Origin: CAZABC01 sp964483405
GTDB lineage: Bacteria > Chloroflexota > Limnocylindria > Limnocylindrales > CSP1-4
Assembly: GCA_964483405.1 (NCBI GenBank)
Contig: CAZABC010000001.1
Span: 124,001-188,000, forward strand
Reading direction: 5' to 3'
Length of the DNA stretch: 64,000 bases
Within the stretch, counting starts at the first letter, position 1, and every line of letters begins with the position of its first letter. Both the position numbers and the translations under genes were made by a program. This document shows positions 7,456 through 16,539 of this stretch, piece after piece. The notes below the pieces were generated by a model. The model was given only the letters and a program-made list of their open reading frames with translations. It was not told the DNA's origin and did not search any database.

Positions 7456-9108
7456 TCAGGCGCCCGCGGCGTCCACGCCATCGACGATGACGAGCCGTGG
7501 CCTGACCGTCCCGAGCGGACCGCCGGGGAGGACGGGCTCGTCGAGGGCGGCGGCCGGGACGATGACGATGTCGGCCCGCATGCCGGGGGTGAGGCGCCCT
7601 CGGTCGGTCTCGCCCGCCGAGATCGCCGGATCGACGCAGATCGCCCGCAGCGCCCGGTCGATCCCGAGCGCCTCCGCCGGACCGAGCGGCGCGGTGGCGG
7701 TCGGCCACGCGCGGCCCCGCCGGGTCACGGCGACCTCGAGGCCGGGCCACGGGTCCCAGGGCTCGACCGGCGCATCGGTCCCGAACGGGATCACCACGCC
7801 CGCGTCGGCGAGGGTCCGCCACGGGTAGCCGAAGCGCTCCGCCCGCTCGCCCCACCCGCGGCGGGCCGAGTCGGCGTCCGTGGCGAGGTGTACCGGCTGG
7901 ACCGAAGCGGCGATCCCCGCGCGACCGAACCGCGGCAGGTCGGCCGGATCGACGAGCTGGACGTGCTCCAGGCGCGGCATCAGCGTGGCCCGGCCGACGG
8001 TCGGCTCCAGCACGTCGAGCGCCAGCCTCGCGGCGCCGTCGCCGATGGCGTGGATCTGCGAGGCGATCCCCGCGGCCGCGGCCCGCTCCGTGTGGTCGGC
8101 GAGGATCTCCGGCGGGGTCATGAACAGCCCCGTCGGACCGGCCGGCGGCGCCGGTCGGTCGGGCTCGACCTCGAACGGGGCGAGCATCGCCGCGGTGCGC
8201 GACCCGAGCGTGCCGTCGCCGAAGAGCTTCTGCCAACCCAGCCGGACCCGGCCGTCGGCCGGACCGATCGGGTCGCCGCTCCGGAGCCCGAGCTCGATCG
8301 CCCGGTCGAGCGACTCGTAGCGGATGCAGGCGTGGACGCGGAGCCGGATCCGGTCGGCGTCGGCGACCCGGCGGTAGGCCGGGATCCCGAGCTCGAGGCC
8401 GGGGTCGGGGTCGATGCTCCCCGGGTCATGGATGCCGACGATGCCGGCCGCGACGAGCGCCGGGGCGAGTCGCTCGATGGCGTCGGCGAGGTGCTCGACC
8501 GAGCGGGGCGGGATGCGGGTCGAGACGAGCCGGGCCGCGCTCTCGTGGAGGATGCCGGTCGCGACGCCGTCGGACCCGCGACGGATGACCCCGCCGACCG
8601 GATCGGGCGTGCCATCGTCGATCCCGGCCGCGAGCAGGGCCGCTTCGCTCACCCAGTAGCTGTGATGGTCGTGGGCCCAGAAGGCCGCTCGGCGACCCGG
8701 AGCGACCCGCTGGAGGTCGGCGGCGGTCGGCCAGCCACCCCACCGCTCGTGGTCCCAGCCGAGCCCCTCGACCCAGGCGTCACCGTCGGCGAGGGATCGA
8801 TGGGTCTCGGCGATCCGCTCGAGCGCATCGCCGTAGGTCGCCACCGACGCCAGGTCGACCTTCTCCGCGGCGAGGGCGGCGTCGGCGAGGTGGAGATGGG
8901 CGTCGGACAGGCCCGGGATCGCCGCCTCATTCGGCGCCAGCTCGGTCAGCCGTGTCCTCGGCCCGCCGAGCGCGTCGATCGCGGCGCGATCGCCCGCGGC
9001 CACGACCCGACCACCGCTGATCGCGATCGCGTCCACCCAGCCCATCCCCTTCGGGCCGGCGAGGGTCGCGATCCGGCCAACGACGATCCGGTCAACGGGT
9101 CGGTCCAC
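7456..9108 (-). CDS. Amidohydrolase, YtcJ-like (amidohydrolase 3 family)
   Basis: Predicted metal-dependent hydrolase of 550 aa. The first metal ligands lie in LSDAHLHLAD; later motifs are QIHAIGDGAARLALD, RLEHVQLVDPADLPRF and FGTDAPVEPWDPW, the order seen in YtcJ-type amidohydrolases. The C-terminus returns to the beta-sandwich (LTPGMRADIVIVPAAALD). The start is GTG at 9108 with GGAGG 7 nt upstream. It lies 23 nt behind the asparaginase gene in an operon with an MFS carrier, which hints at amide or peptide-derivative scavenging. The substrate is unknown, since family members act on varied amides and imides. Confidence 0.88.
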   Translation of the reverse strand: MDRPVDRIVVGRIATLAGPKGMGWVDAIAISGGRVVAAGDRAAIDALGGPRTRLTELAPNEAAIPGLSDAHLHLADAALAAEKVDLASVATYGDALERIAETHRSLADGDAWVEGLGWDHERWGGWPTAADLQRVAPGRRAAFWAHDHHSYWVSEAALLAAGIDDGTPDPVGGVIRRGSDGVATGILHESAARLVSTRIPPRSVEHLADAIERLAPALVAAGIVGIHDPGSIDPDPGLELGIPAYRRVADADRIRLRVHACIRYESLDRAIELGLRSGDPIGPADGRVRLGWQKLFGDGTLGSRTAAMLAPFEVEPDRPAPPAGPTGLFMTPPEILADHTERAAAAGIASQIHAIGDGAARLALDVLEPTVGRATLMPRLEHVQLVDPADLPRFGRAGIAASVQPVHLATDADSARRGWGERAERFGYPWRTLADAGVVIPFGTDAPVEPWDPWPGLEVAVTRRGRAWPTATAPLGPAEALGIDRALRAICVDPAISAGETDRGRLTPGMRADIVIVPAAALDEPVLPGGPLGTVRPRLVIVDGVDAAGA

Positions 9109-9131
9109 GGTCGGTCCTCCGGTGCTGGGGC

Positions 9132-10124
9132 TCAGGTGGGGTCGTCGAGCAACCGGGCCAGCGCGTCGCGGGTCAGGCCGGCACCGACACCGAGGGCGAG
9201 GGCGACCCGCGCCTTGGGCCCCGAGAGCCAGCCCGTCGCGAGCGCTCCCGCCCGGCGCCACTCGGCACCGCCGCCGGGGAACGCATAGGCCGAGCCGGCG
9301 CGACCGGCCGGGCAGCGCGTCGTGTGGGCGACCGGGATCCCGGCCGCCATCGCCCGGCGAGCGGCGTCGAGCAGCTCGGCCGACGTGTTGCCCGCGCCCG
9401 TCGCCGCGACGACGAGTCCCTCCGCTCCGGCGGCGACGAGGGCGTCGATCGGCGTCCCGTCCATGCCGACGACGGCCGTCACGAGATGGATGCGCTCGCT
9501 CGCCGCGCTCGTCGTGACCCGGCGGCGGGCGCCCCGGCGACGAGCGACGCGGACGCGATCGCCCTCGACGACCCCGAGCGGGCCGAGGTTCGGGCTCCTG
9601 AACGTGGCGACCGCGGTCGCGTGGGTCTTGGCGACGTCGTCGGCCGGGTGGATCTCGCCGGCGAGGACCACGCAGACGCCCTCGCCGCGGAGCTCGGCCG
9701 AGGCCGCGCAGCGGATCGCGTCGCGCAGGTTGCCCGGCCCGTCGTAGCCGTCCTCGGATGCAGAGCGCATGGCGCCGGTCACGACCACCGGCTCGGGCCG
9801 GTCGAGGACGAGATCCCAGCAGAAGGCGGTCTCCTCGATCGTGTCCGTGCCCTGGACGATGACCGCCCCGTCGATCGCGGGGTCGTCGAGCGCCCGCCGG
9901 ACCGCATCGGCGACGTCGAGCAGCGCATCGAATTGGAAGTGGCTGGCAGGGACCCGCCCGAGGTCGATCGGGACGACCGAGGCGACCGACTCGAGCCCCG
10001 GCACGAGGGCGAGCAGCGCGGAGCCGTCGAGCGTCGGCACGTTGCCGCCCCGCTCGGGATCGACGGTCATCGCGATCGTGCCGCCGGTGAAGACGACGGC
10101 CACCGTCGGCCGGGACGGCGGCAT
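9132..10124 (-). CDS. Asparaginase (cytoplasmic type)
   Basis: L-asparaginase/glutaminase family protein of 330 aa without a signal peptide. Both threonine motifs are present: TGGTIAMTVD near residue 14 and VQGTDTIEETAF near residue 94. A DDVAKTHATA segment carries the conserved lysine. The C-terminal domain contains GLVVAATGAGNTSAELL. The start codon overlaps the MFS stop by one base (TGATG). Together with the MFS transporter and the amidohydrolase it suggests uptake and deamidation of amide compounds, though side-chain specificity is inferred only from the family. Confidence 0.9.
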   Translation of the reverse strand: MPPSRPTVAVVFTGGTIAMTVDPERGGNVPTLDGSALLALVPGLESVASVVPIDLGRVPASHFQFDALLDVADAVRRALDDPAIDGAVIVQGTDTIEETAFCWDLVLDRPEPVVVTGAMRSASEDGYDGPGNLRDAIRCAASAELRGEGVCVVLAGEIHPADDVAKTHATAVATFRSPNLGPLGVVEGDRVRVARRRGARRRVTTSAASERIHLVTAVVGMDGTPIDALVAAGAEGLVVAATGAGNTSAELLDAARRAMAAGIPVAHTTRCPAGRAGSAYAFPGGGAEWRRAGALATGWLSGPKARVALALGVGAGLTRDALARLLDDPT

Positions 10125-11671
10125 CAGGTCGTGGGATCCGGCGGGTCGACGACCGCGTCGGCCGGGACCTCGGCGGCCGCTGCGCCGGTCGCCCGATGCC
10201 GGGCCGACGACATCGCATCCGCCGACGCGACGTGGGCCTCCGCGGCCGCGGCGACGGCGGCCGTGTCGAACGCGCCGGGCGGGGTCGCGGCGAGATCCTC
10301 GCGCTGGGCGCGCTCGACCGGCCGCAGCGGTCCCCGGACGACGATGGAGGCGACGCCGAAGCCGACGACGATCACCCCGACCGTGACGATGACGACGGTC
10401 GTGCCGACGACCTCGTTGATCGGGCCGACGAGGAGGATCGGCAGGAAGCTGGCGATCGAGATGAGCATGTTGAGGACGCCGAAGATCCGTCCCCGGACCT
10501 CCTCGGGGATCTCCTCCTGGAGCTGGGTCTGCGAGGTCACGAAGAGGAAGGCGTAGGCGACGCCGGCCGCGAGGGCGATGGCGATGACGACGATCAAGAG
10601 CGACAGGCTGGCCGAGACGTCGACGATGTCCTGGCCCGCGCTCGCGCTCGTCAGGGCCCGGCTGATCGGCCCTGAGACGGCCAGCAGGCAGAGGAGGATG
10701 CCGAGGGCGATGAGCCCGGCCTCGATGATCCGGCGCCGGGCGAAGTAGCGGCCGTACGTGTTCAGCAGCAGGATCCCGAGGACGACGCCGATCCCGAGCG
10801 GCAGGACGACGACGACGAAGTCCTCCGACTCGAGGTGGAGGACGTCCTTGGCGAAGTCCGGTCCGAGGACCCCCAGGACGCCGATGAGCGAGGCACCGAT
10901 CGTCATGTAGAGGAGCGACCAGGAGATGCGCCGGTCGGCCCGGATGTAGGCGAGACCCTCGCGCAGCTCGCTCCCCGTGCGGGCGATCGCGGCCCGGGTG
11001 CCCCCCTCCCCCGCCGCGGTCTCGGTGACGCTCGGTGGCGACTTGGGGAGCATCAGGCAGAAGACCGCGGCGACGAGGTAGAGCACCGCGACGATCACGA
11101 TGAGCGCCTCGGGCGAGGCCGTCTTGACGACGAGCGGGCCGAGCAGCGCGAAGCCGATGGCGAACGACGCGTTGAGGGTGAAGACGAAGATCCCGTTCGC
11201 GGCGAGCAGCTGCGAGCGGGGCACGATCGCCGGGATCATCGCCGCCTCGGCCGGCGCGAAGAAGACGGTCATCGTCGAGACCACGACGTTCATGGCGAGC
11301 AGGGCGAGCAGGCCGAGGCTGATGACCGACACCGGCGGGACGAGCTGCAGCGCGATGACGTAGATCACGAGAAAGGCCAGCGCGCGACCGACGTTGGTGA
11401 GGACCAGGATCAGCCGTCGGTCGTACCGGTCGACGTAGACGCCGGCTGCCGCGGAGAACAGGACCGCCGGGGCGAGGAAGGTCAGGATGAGGAGGCTGAC
11501 CGCGGTGCTCGAGCCGGTCGCGTCCGAGACGACGATCGTCAGCCCGAACAGCACCATGTTCCCGCCGACCTGGGTGGTCAGCTGTGACAGCCACAGCAGC
11601 AGGAAGGGGCGGTTGCGGAAGACGTCGAGGCTGCCGGGATCGGCGGCCGGGGCCTGGTCGAGGGCCGTCAC
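10124..11671 (-). CDS. MFS transporter (DHA3-like)
   Basis: Inner-membrane major facilitator carrier of 515 aa with about 12 hydrophobic segments. The N-terminus LDVFRNRPFLLLWLSQLTTQVG and the loop AGVYVDRYDRRLILVLTNVGRA (cytoplasmic motif A position) resemble the DHA3 or NreB/EntS-like exporters and importers. A cytoplasmic tail of about 70 Ala/Val-rich residues follows the last helix. Overlaps of 4 nt with the DUF951 gene upstream and 1 nt with asparaginase downstream place it in one operon. The transported compound is unknown. Confidence 0.88.
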   Translation of the reverse strand: MTALDQAPAADPGSLDVFRNRPFLLLWLSQLTTQVGGNMVLFGLTIVVSDATGSSTAVSLLILTFLAPAVLFSAAAGVYVDRYDRRLILVLTNVGRALAFLVIYVIALQLVPPVSVISLGLLALLAMNVVVSTMTVFFAPAEAAMIPAIVPRSQLLAANGIFVFTLNASFAIGFALLGPLVVKTASPEALIVIVAVLYLVAAVFCLMLPKSPPSVTETAAGEGGTRAAIARTGSELREGLAYIRADRRISWSLLYMTIGASLIGVLGVLGPDFAKDVLHLESEDFVVVVLPLGIGVVLGILLLNTYGRYFARRRIIEAGLIALGILLCLLAVSGPISRALTSASAGQDIVDVSASLSLLIVVIAIALAAGVAYAFLFVTSQTQLQEEIPEEVRGRIFGVLNMLISIASFLPILLVGPINEVVGTTVVIVTVGVIVVGFGVASIVVRGPLRPVERAQREDLAATPPGAFDTAAVAAAAEAHVASADAMSSARHRATGAAAAEVPADAVVDPPDPTT

Positions 11672-11922
11672 GCGACGCCAGCCCCGGTCGGGTCAGACAC
11701 ACCCGGGACGGCTTCGCCGCCGTCGCCGCGCGCGACGAACGCCGCGATCCGGCGCTCGAGGACGGCCCGCTCGAGGAGGACGTGCCGTCCGCAGGTCGCA
11801 CAGCGGAGGCCGATATCGGCACCGAGGCGATCGACCCGCCAGGTGTCGCCGCCACATGGGTGACGGCGCCGGAGCCGGACGACATCGCCGATTCGGAGCT
11901 CGAGCACGGGTCGGTCGGGCAT
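11668..11922 (-). CDS. DUF951 family protein
   Basis: Small 84-aa protein matching DUF951: LRIGDVVRLRRRHPCGGDTWRVDRLGADIGLRCATCGRHVLL. The HPCG and CATCG pieces probably bind zinc or contact nucleic acid; the fold is SH3-like in related proteins, and the function is unproven. DUF951 genes are widespread in Firmicutes and Chloroflexota, often next to ychF, rpsF or ParB-like genes; here the gene opens an MFS-asparaginase-amidohydrolase operon. A TAGGCT box 7 nt before its ATG predicts a leaderless transcript. Confidence 0.9.
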   Translation of the reverse strand: MPDRPVLELRIGDVVRLRRRHPCGGDTWRVDRLGADIGLRCATCGRHVLLERAVLERRIAAFVARGDGGEAVPGVSDPTGAGVA

Positions 11923-11929
11923 CGGCCCG

Positions 11930-11935
11930 AGCCTA
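11930..11935 (-). promoter_or_regulatory. -10 box giving a leaderless mRNA (DUF951 operon)
   Basis: TAGGCT on the minus strand, 7 nt before the DUF951 ATG at 11922. Confidence 0.55.
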
Positions 11936-12610
11936 TCAGAGGCGCGGGGTCCCGTGGGCGGGTCGGAGCGAGTGCGACGCGGCCGGGATCGCGACGAGCT
12001 CGACGGGGGTCACGATGATCTCGACCCCCGCGTACGTCGCCTGGAGCTGGGCGATCACGCCGCCGACCCGGCTGAGCGTCCCGGTGAGCCCGTCGGGCGA
12101 TCCGATCGCGTCGATGTCGAAGTGGGTGCCGAGAGCCTCATCCTCGATGGACAGCCCGCCCGGCGGGCCGGCGACGACGGTGCCGGCCACGAGCCTGACG
12201 CCGCCGACGGCAAGGCCCTCGGCGCCGGCGTTGCGGAGCTCGTTGACGAGCTCCATGGCGCCGTCACCGTCGAGCGGGCCGTCGACCGAGATCCGGACGC
12301 CGGGGCCGGTCGCCGCGGCCAGGCCCGACCAGACGCGGTAGCGGAGGAGATCACGACCGAGCTCGTCGAGCGTCGACTCGCCCCGGGAGCCGGCGGCCTC
12401 GAGACGCTCGGCCTCGCGCTCGAGCGTCGCCACCTCCGTCCGCAGCTGGGCGTTGCGATCGCTCAGGTTGGCCACGAGGACGGTCAGCTCCTGGGCCGTT
12501 CGCGCGCCGAGCGCTCCGGCCGGGTCCTGCGTCTGGAGCTGGATGACGACGAGGAGGCCCAGGATCCCGGCCACCGCGGCCATCGCCAGCTGGGCCGAGC
12601 GCCGACTCAC
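11936..12610 (-). CDS. DUF881 family membrane protein (second of pair)
   Basis: Single-pass protein of 224 aa. One N-terminal membrane helix (AQLAMAAVAGILGLLVVIQL) is followed by a coiled coil (about 40-85) and the DUF881 domain (ATGPGVRISVDGPLDGDGAMELVNELRNAGAEGLAVGG, later IDAIGSPDGLTGTLSRVGGVIAQLQ). DUF881 proteins (YlxW/YlxX in bacilli) sit near division or envelope genes and have no proven biochemical activity. The GTG start overlaps the stop of its paralogue by 4 nt. Its DUF881 domain differs clearly from the first copy, so this is an old duplication or a heteromeric pair. Confidence 0.85.
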   Translation of the reverse strand: MSRRSAQLAMAAVAGILGLLVVIQLQTQDPAGALGARTAQELTVLVANLSDRNAQLRTEVATLEREAERLEAAGSRGESTLDELGRDLLRYRVWSGLAAATGPGVRISVDGPLDGDGAMELVNELRNAGAEGLAVGGVRLVAGTVVAGPPGGLSIEDEALGTHFDIDAIGSPDGLTGTLSRVGGVIAQLQATYAGVEIIVTPVELVAIPAASHSLRPAHGTPRL

Positions 12611-13350
12611 GAGCCGTCCTCGTCGCCCGGCCGGGCGAACCGCAGGTTGACCGTCCCCGCGTAGGCCGGGACGATGACCGAGTCGGGTTCGGCGACCGAG
12701 ACGCCGATGCCGTAGGCCTCGCTCCGGGCGCGCAAGAAGTCGACGAATCCGGCCGATTCGGAGAGGCGGTCGAAGAGGTCGTCCGGGCCGAGGGCGACGA
12801 TCTGATACGGCGGCGCGAGGTACGCCGAGTTGACGAGGATCGACCCCCCGATGTCGACGACCGCGCTCGACGTGGTGATCCGCTCGCCGTTGACCGCGAG
12901 CGCCTCGGCTCCGGCCAGCCACAGCTCCTCGAGGACGACCCGGACATCGCGGCCCGTCACCCGGCCGTAGTCGTCGACACCCGGTGCCGTCGAGTCGTCG
13001 AGCTGGAGGACGATCCCGGAGCCTTCGAGCGCCACGAGACCGGCCGCGATCCGCGCCTCCTCGAGCTGGCGGTTGAGCTCGCCGACGAGCTGCGCCGAGC
13101 CCTCGGTCGCCTGCTGGGCGGTCCGGATCCGATCGTTCAGCTCGAGGATCCGGCCCTTCAGCGCCTCCTGCTCCGACTGCAGCTCGACGACCGTCTCGAC
13201 CAGCGGCGAGCGCTCCTGGGTCGTGTAGCGGACGCGCGGCCCCTCCGAGCGGACCTGGGCGGCGATGAGGAAGCCGAGGACGAGCAGGCTGACGAACAGG
13301 GTCAGCTGCCAGCCCTGGAAGCCGCGGAGGCGCGTCTCGAGTCTCGTCAT
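12607..13350 (-). CDS. DUF881 family membrane protein (first of pair)
   Basis: Single-pass protein of 247 aa with a membrane helix (LTLFVSLLVLGFLIAAQV), a coiled-coil stalk (VVELQSEQEALKGRILELNDR and following, to about 95) and a DUF881 domain with EGSGIVLQLDDS, VVLEELWLAGAEALAVNGERI and SILVNSAYLAPPYQIVALGP. The topology predicts a short inside segment and an outside domain. It overlaps the MA-peptidase stop by 4 nt (ATGA) and the second DUF881 start by 4 nt, so the three form a coupled envelope module. Function unknown. Confidence 0.87.
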   Translation of the reverse strand: MTRLETRLRGFQGWQLTLFVSLLVLGFLIAAQVRSEGPRVRYTTQERSPLVETVVELQSEQEALKGRILELNDRIRTAQQATEGSAQLVGELNRQLEEARIAAGLVALEGSGIVLQLDDSTAPGVDDYGRVTGRDVRVVLEELWLAGAEALAVNGERITTSSAVVDIGGSILVNSAYLAPPYQIVALGPDDLFDRLSESAGFVDFLRARSEAYGIGVSVAEPDSVIVPAYAGTVNLRFARPGDEDGS

Positions 13351-14750
13351 CCGTCCGTGCCGTCAGACGACCCGAGCGGTGGCCGTGTGGCGGCCCGGGC
13401 TCGCCGGCGGCCGGCGACGATCCAGGCGCCGACGACCATCAGCGCCGCCGCCAGTACCACGAGCAGGACCGCGGCGACGTCGCCGACCCCGGGGCCGGAC
13501 CCGTCCGGCTCCTCGCCCGACCCGGGCGGCGGGCTCGTCGCGGGACCCGGCGATGCCGCCGGGTCGCCCGTCCAGCCCTCCGGCAGCGGGCCGCCCGGTG
13601 CCGGCTGCGGCCCGGTCCGATCCGGGATCGTCGCGCCGATCGAAGCGAACCATGCCGCGTCGAACGCGGCGAGGTCCATGCCGATCGCGTCACCGAACGC
13701 TTCGTCGTCGGTCCGCCCGGCCGCATACGACGTCACGAGGTCGACGAGCGCATCCTGCCCGTGCACGCGGACGAGGTAGTCGACGGCCGCGACGCTCTCC
13801 GCGTAGGCGAGGAAGAAGCGCTCGCGGGTCGTGGGGAACTGGCCGCCGAGCCCCACGAGCGGGATGAGCGACCCGTCCCGGGCGGCGGCCTCGACGCGTA
13901 CCCGGTCGGCCGGCTCGTAGCCCTGCGTCTGGTAGACGGCCAGGCCCTCGTTCAGCCAGCGCGGCGGATAGTGGTACGGGTTGGCGACCGCGGTGTCGAA
14001 GACGAGGTGGTCGAGCTCGTGGGGGATGACGATCGAGACCCAGTCGTCGTCGATCTCGTCCGGCCGGATCAGCGCGAACAGCGTCCGGATGTCGGCGTTC
14101 GCCTGGCCACCGACGTTCTCGCGGGTCCCCGGGCCGAGGGCGTCATAGAAGGCCTCTTGGTCGGCGTAGATGAAGAAGTCGACCGGCTCGTCCTCCTCGA
14201 CCCCGAGGAGCGCCTCGGCCTCGGCGATCGCCTCCTCCCCGATCCGCAGGGCGCGCTCGCCGAACGCGACGGAGCCCTCGTACCAGTGGACCCGGACCAC
14301 GTCGCCCGACGCCGTCCGCCAGTCGAACCGGTCATCGGCGTAGACGACCGCGGCGACCTCGCTCGTCGTCGCGCTGCCAGCCGCATCCCCGGCGATGGCC
14401 CGCCACCGCGACGTCACGCGGGTGTTCGGCAGGATGTGTCCTTCCTCGGCCACGCCGAACGTCGACCGGAGCGGATACGTGCCGGGCTCCAACGGTCCCT
14501 CGACCGGCACGACGAGCGGCGCGTCGGCCGTTCCGAAGGTCAGCAGCAGCTCGACGCGTTCGACCGGGACCTCGATCGTGAGGTCGACGGTGAAGGCCAG
14601 GCCGGTGCCGTACGCGGCCGAGGCGGTCGGATCGTCGAACCCGATCCCCGCGGCGCCGGCCGCCGGGGACGGCAGCGCCAGCCCGCCGAGGACCATGGCG
14701 AACGCGGTCACGAGCCGACCGAGGCGGCCGACGGCCATCGCGGAGCTCAT
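13347..14750 (-). CDS. Secreted, membrane-anchored peptidase MA-like metallohydrolase
   Basis: Predicted extracytoplasmic zinc metallopeptidase of 467 aa. An N-terminal signal segment (VTAFAMVLGGLALPSPAAGA) is followed by an Ig-like region and a gluzincin core: VIPHELDHLVFD gives the HExxH zinc site and the downstream WLNEGLAVY supplies the third ligand glutamate. A Pro/Gly/Ser-rich stalk and a final membrane helix (AAVLLVVLAAALMVVGAWIVAG) with an RRRAR stop-transfer anchor the protein. I prefer ATG at 14750, which overlaps the binding-protein stop by 4 nt, over an ATG 9 nt upstream. Substrate unknown; the neighbouring peptide-type binding protein suggests envelope peptides. Confidence 0.85.
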   Translation of the reverse strand: MSSAMAVGRLGRLVTAFAMVLGGLALPSPAAGAAGIGFDDPTASAAYGTGLAFTVDLTIEVPVERVELLLTFGTADAPLVVPVEGPLEPGTYPLRSTFGVAEEGHILPNTRVTSRWRAIAGDAAGSATTSEVAAVVYADDRFDWRTASGDVVRVHWYEGSVAFGERALRIGEEAIAEAEALLGVEEDEPVDFFIYADQEAFYDALGPGTRENVGGQANADIRTLFALIRPDEIDDDWVSIVIPHELDHLVFDTAVANPYHYPPRWLNEGLAVYQTQGYEPADRVRVEAAARDGSLIPLVGLGGQFPTTRERFFLAYAESVAAVDYLVRVHGQDALVDLVTSYAAGRTDDEAFGDAIGMDLAAFDAAWFASIGATIPDRTGPQPAPGGPLPEGWTGDPAASPGPATSPPPGSGEEPDGSGPGVGDVAAVLLVVLAAALMVVGAWIVAGRRRARAATRPPLGSSDGTDG

Positions 14751-16363
14751 GGCGCCCATGCCATCCCGGCCATGCGGAGCGCCCCGAGCCCGTTCTGCCC
14801 GGCCCCGAGGAGCCCGTCTCGGGCGAGGGCGAAGCCCGGGCTGTACTCGATCGGGACGACGGGCGCCTCACGGGCGATCACGTCCTCGGCCGTGTCGAAG
14901 GCGGCCGCCGCCTCGGCCGGATCCGCCGCGCCGAGGGCCGCCTCGATCGCGGCGTCGAAGGCGTCGGACGACCAGCGCGGGTAGTTGCTCGTCGACCCGG
15001 TCTCGAGCAGGAACCCGAGCGTCGCATTGCGGCCCGGGTAGTCGGCGATCCAGCCGACCGCGAACATGGCCGGCGGATCGCGATCGAGCTGGTCGTAGTG
15101 GTCGGCGAAGGATCGGACCTCGTAGCGGACGTCGATGCCGAGGTTCGTCCGGAGCTGGTCGACGATCGCCCCGTCATAGCCGGTGCCCGGCGTGACGATG
15201 GTCAGCGGCGGGAAGTCGGCGGGGTCCGCGAAGCCCGCCTCGGCCAGGAGGGCCCGCGCCGCCGCCGGGTCGAAGTCGGGGATGAAGTCCCGCTCCGATC
15301 GGCCCGGGACACCGGGCGGGACCATCGACGTCGCGGGCTCCGCCCGTTCGCCGCCGCCGAGCTCGACGATGCGGCGCCAGTCGACCGCCGTGGCGATGGC
15401 GAGGCGGACCCGGGGGTCGTCGTACGGCGGCTCGGTCGTGTCGAAGCCGATGTACGTCAGATCGAGCGACGGGACGTCCCGCAGGGCCGGCCCGAGCTCG
15501 GCGTCGTAGGCGATCCACGAGGCGTCGTACGTGGAGATCGGGGCGTAGTCGAGCTGGCCGTCCTCGAAGGCCTCGACCGGGCTCCGACCGCCGAGATCGG
15601 TGACGAGATGGATCGTGCCGATGGCCGGCCGGCCGGCCCAGTACCGCTCGTTGGCGACGAGCGTGAGCCCATCCTCGGCCGACCGATCGACCCGGTACCC
15701 GCCACTGACGACGTCACCAGCGCGGCCGCCGTCGGCCGACCCGGGGAACCCCGGCGGGACGATGCCGAAGGTCGGCGACGCGACGATCGACGCGAAGTCC
15801 GAGACCGGGCGCCGCAGGTCCACGATCACCTGCCGGTCGCCGTCGGCGGCGATCCCCACGGAACCTGGGTCGTCCGTCTCGCCGCGGCGATAGGCCGCCG
15901 CCCCCTCGACGTCGTCGAGGAGCGAGGCCAGCGGCGACGGCCGCTCCGGGTCGATGACGCGGAGCCAGGACCGGACGACGTCGGCGGCCGTCAGCGAGGA
16001 GCCGTCCGAGAAGGCGAGACCCGGCCGGAGGCTGAAGACGACGCGTCGCCCGCCGTCCTCGGTGGTCCACGACTCGGCCAGCGCCGGCCGCAGCACGAGC
16101 GCCGGGTCGTGGGCGGTGACGGTCTCGAAAAGCTGGGCGATGACCGCGGCTGACGAGCTGTCCCCTGCCGCAGCGGGGTCGAGCGTCGCCGGCTCGCCAA
16201 CGAGGATCCTCGCGTCGTCACGGGCCGCGAGGGCGGCCGCGGGTCCGTCCGCCGCGGGGCCGACGAGGACGCCGAAGGCGACGGAGAGCGCAGCGAGCAG
16301 GACGGGGATCCGTCCGGCGATCGATGCGGCAAGTGGTCGGGGTCGCGCCCCGATGGGCGCCAT
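14747..16363 (-). CDS. ABC transporter substrate-binding protein, family 5 (orphan)
   Basis: Extracytoplasmic solute-binding protein of about 538 aa, family 5 (peptide, nickel or glycoside binders). A signal segment (IAGRIPVLLAALSVAFGVLVG) is followed by ARILVGEPATLDPAAAGDS, the ESWTTEDGGRRVVFSLRPGLAFSDG pattern and RVRLAIATAVDWRRIVE, all family hallmarks. No lipobox cysteine is seen. No permease or ATPase gene lies nearby, so it is an orphan or works with distant components. The ATG at 16363 lies 5 nt after the stop of a short upstream reading frame, suggesting coupled re-initiation, and its own stop overlaps the MA-peptidase start. Confidence 0.85.
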   Translation of the reverse strand: MAPIGARPRPLAASIAGRIPVLLAALSVAFGVLVGPAADGPAAALAARDDARILVGEPATLDPAAAGDSSSAAVIAQLFETVTAHDPALVLRPALAESWTTEDGGRRVVFSLRPGLAFSDGSSLTAADVVRSWLRVIDPERPSPLASLLDDVEGAAAYRRGETDDPGSVGIAADGDRQVIVDLRRPVSDFASIVASPTFGIVPPGFPGSADGGRAGDVVSGGYRVDRSAEDGLTLVANERYWAGRPAIGTIHLVTDLGGRSPVEAFEDGQLDYAPISTYDASWIAYDAELGPALRDVPSLDLTYIGFDTTEPPYDDPRVRLAIATAVDWRRIVELGGGERAEPATSMVPPGVPGRSERDFIPDFDPAAARALLAEAGFADPADFPPLTIVTPGTGYDGAIVDQLRTNLGIDVRYEVRSFADHYDQLDRDPPAMFAVGWIADYPGRNATLGFLLETGSTSNYPRWSSDAFDAAIEAALGAADPAEAAAAFDTAEDVIAREAPVVPIEYSPGFALARDGLLGAGQNGLGALRMAGMAWAP

Positions 16364-16368
16364 CGCGG

Positions 16369-16533
16369 TCAGGGCCGCCGCCACCAGGCAGCCGTCACCC
16401 CGAGGCCGTCGGCCCCCCGATATCTCTCGAGCGGCCGCTCGATCCCGACCGGATCGCGGTGCGGACGGGTCGCCGCGCCGACCGGCCCGGCGAAACCGGC
16501 AAGGAGCGAGGCGATGCAGACCCAGCGACGCAT
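16369..16533 (-). CDS. Possible 54-aa leaderless peptide with signal-like N-terminus
   Basis: Short reading frame starting MRRWVCIASLLAGFAGPVGA, which looks like a signal peptide, and ending 5 nt before the start of the family 5 binding protein. A strong TATACT box lies 6 nt before the ATG, the best -10 hexamer in the area. It could be a real small secreted peptide, a leader frame that couples translation to the binding protein, or the remains of that protein's original signal peptide after a frameshift. No homologue is recognised. Confidence 0.4.
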   Translation of the reverse strand: MRRWVCIASLLAGFAGPVGAATRPHRDPVGIERPLERYRGADGLGVTAAWWRRP

Positions 16534-16539
16534 GCCCGG

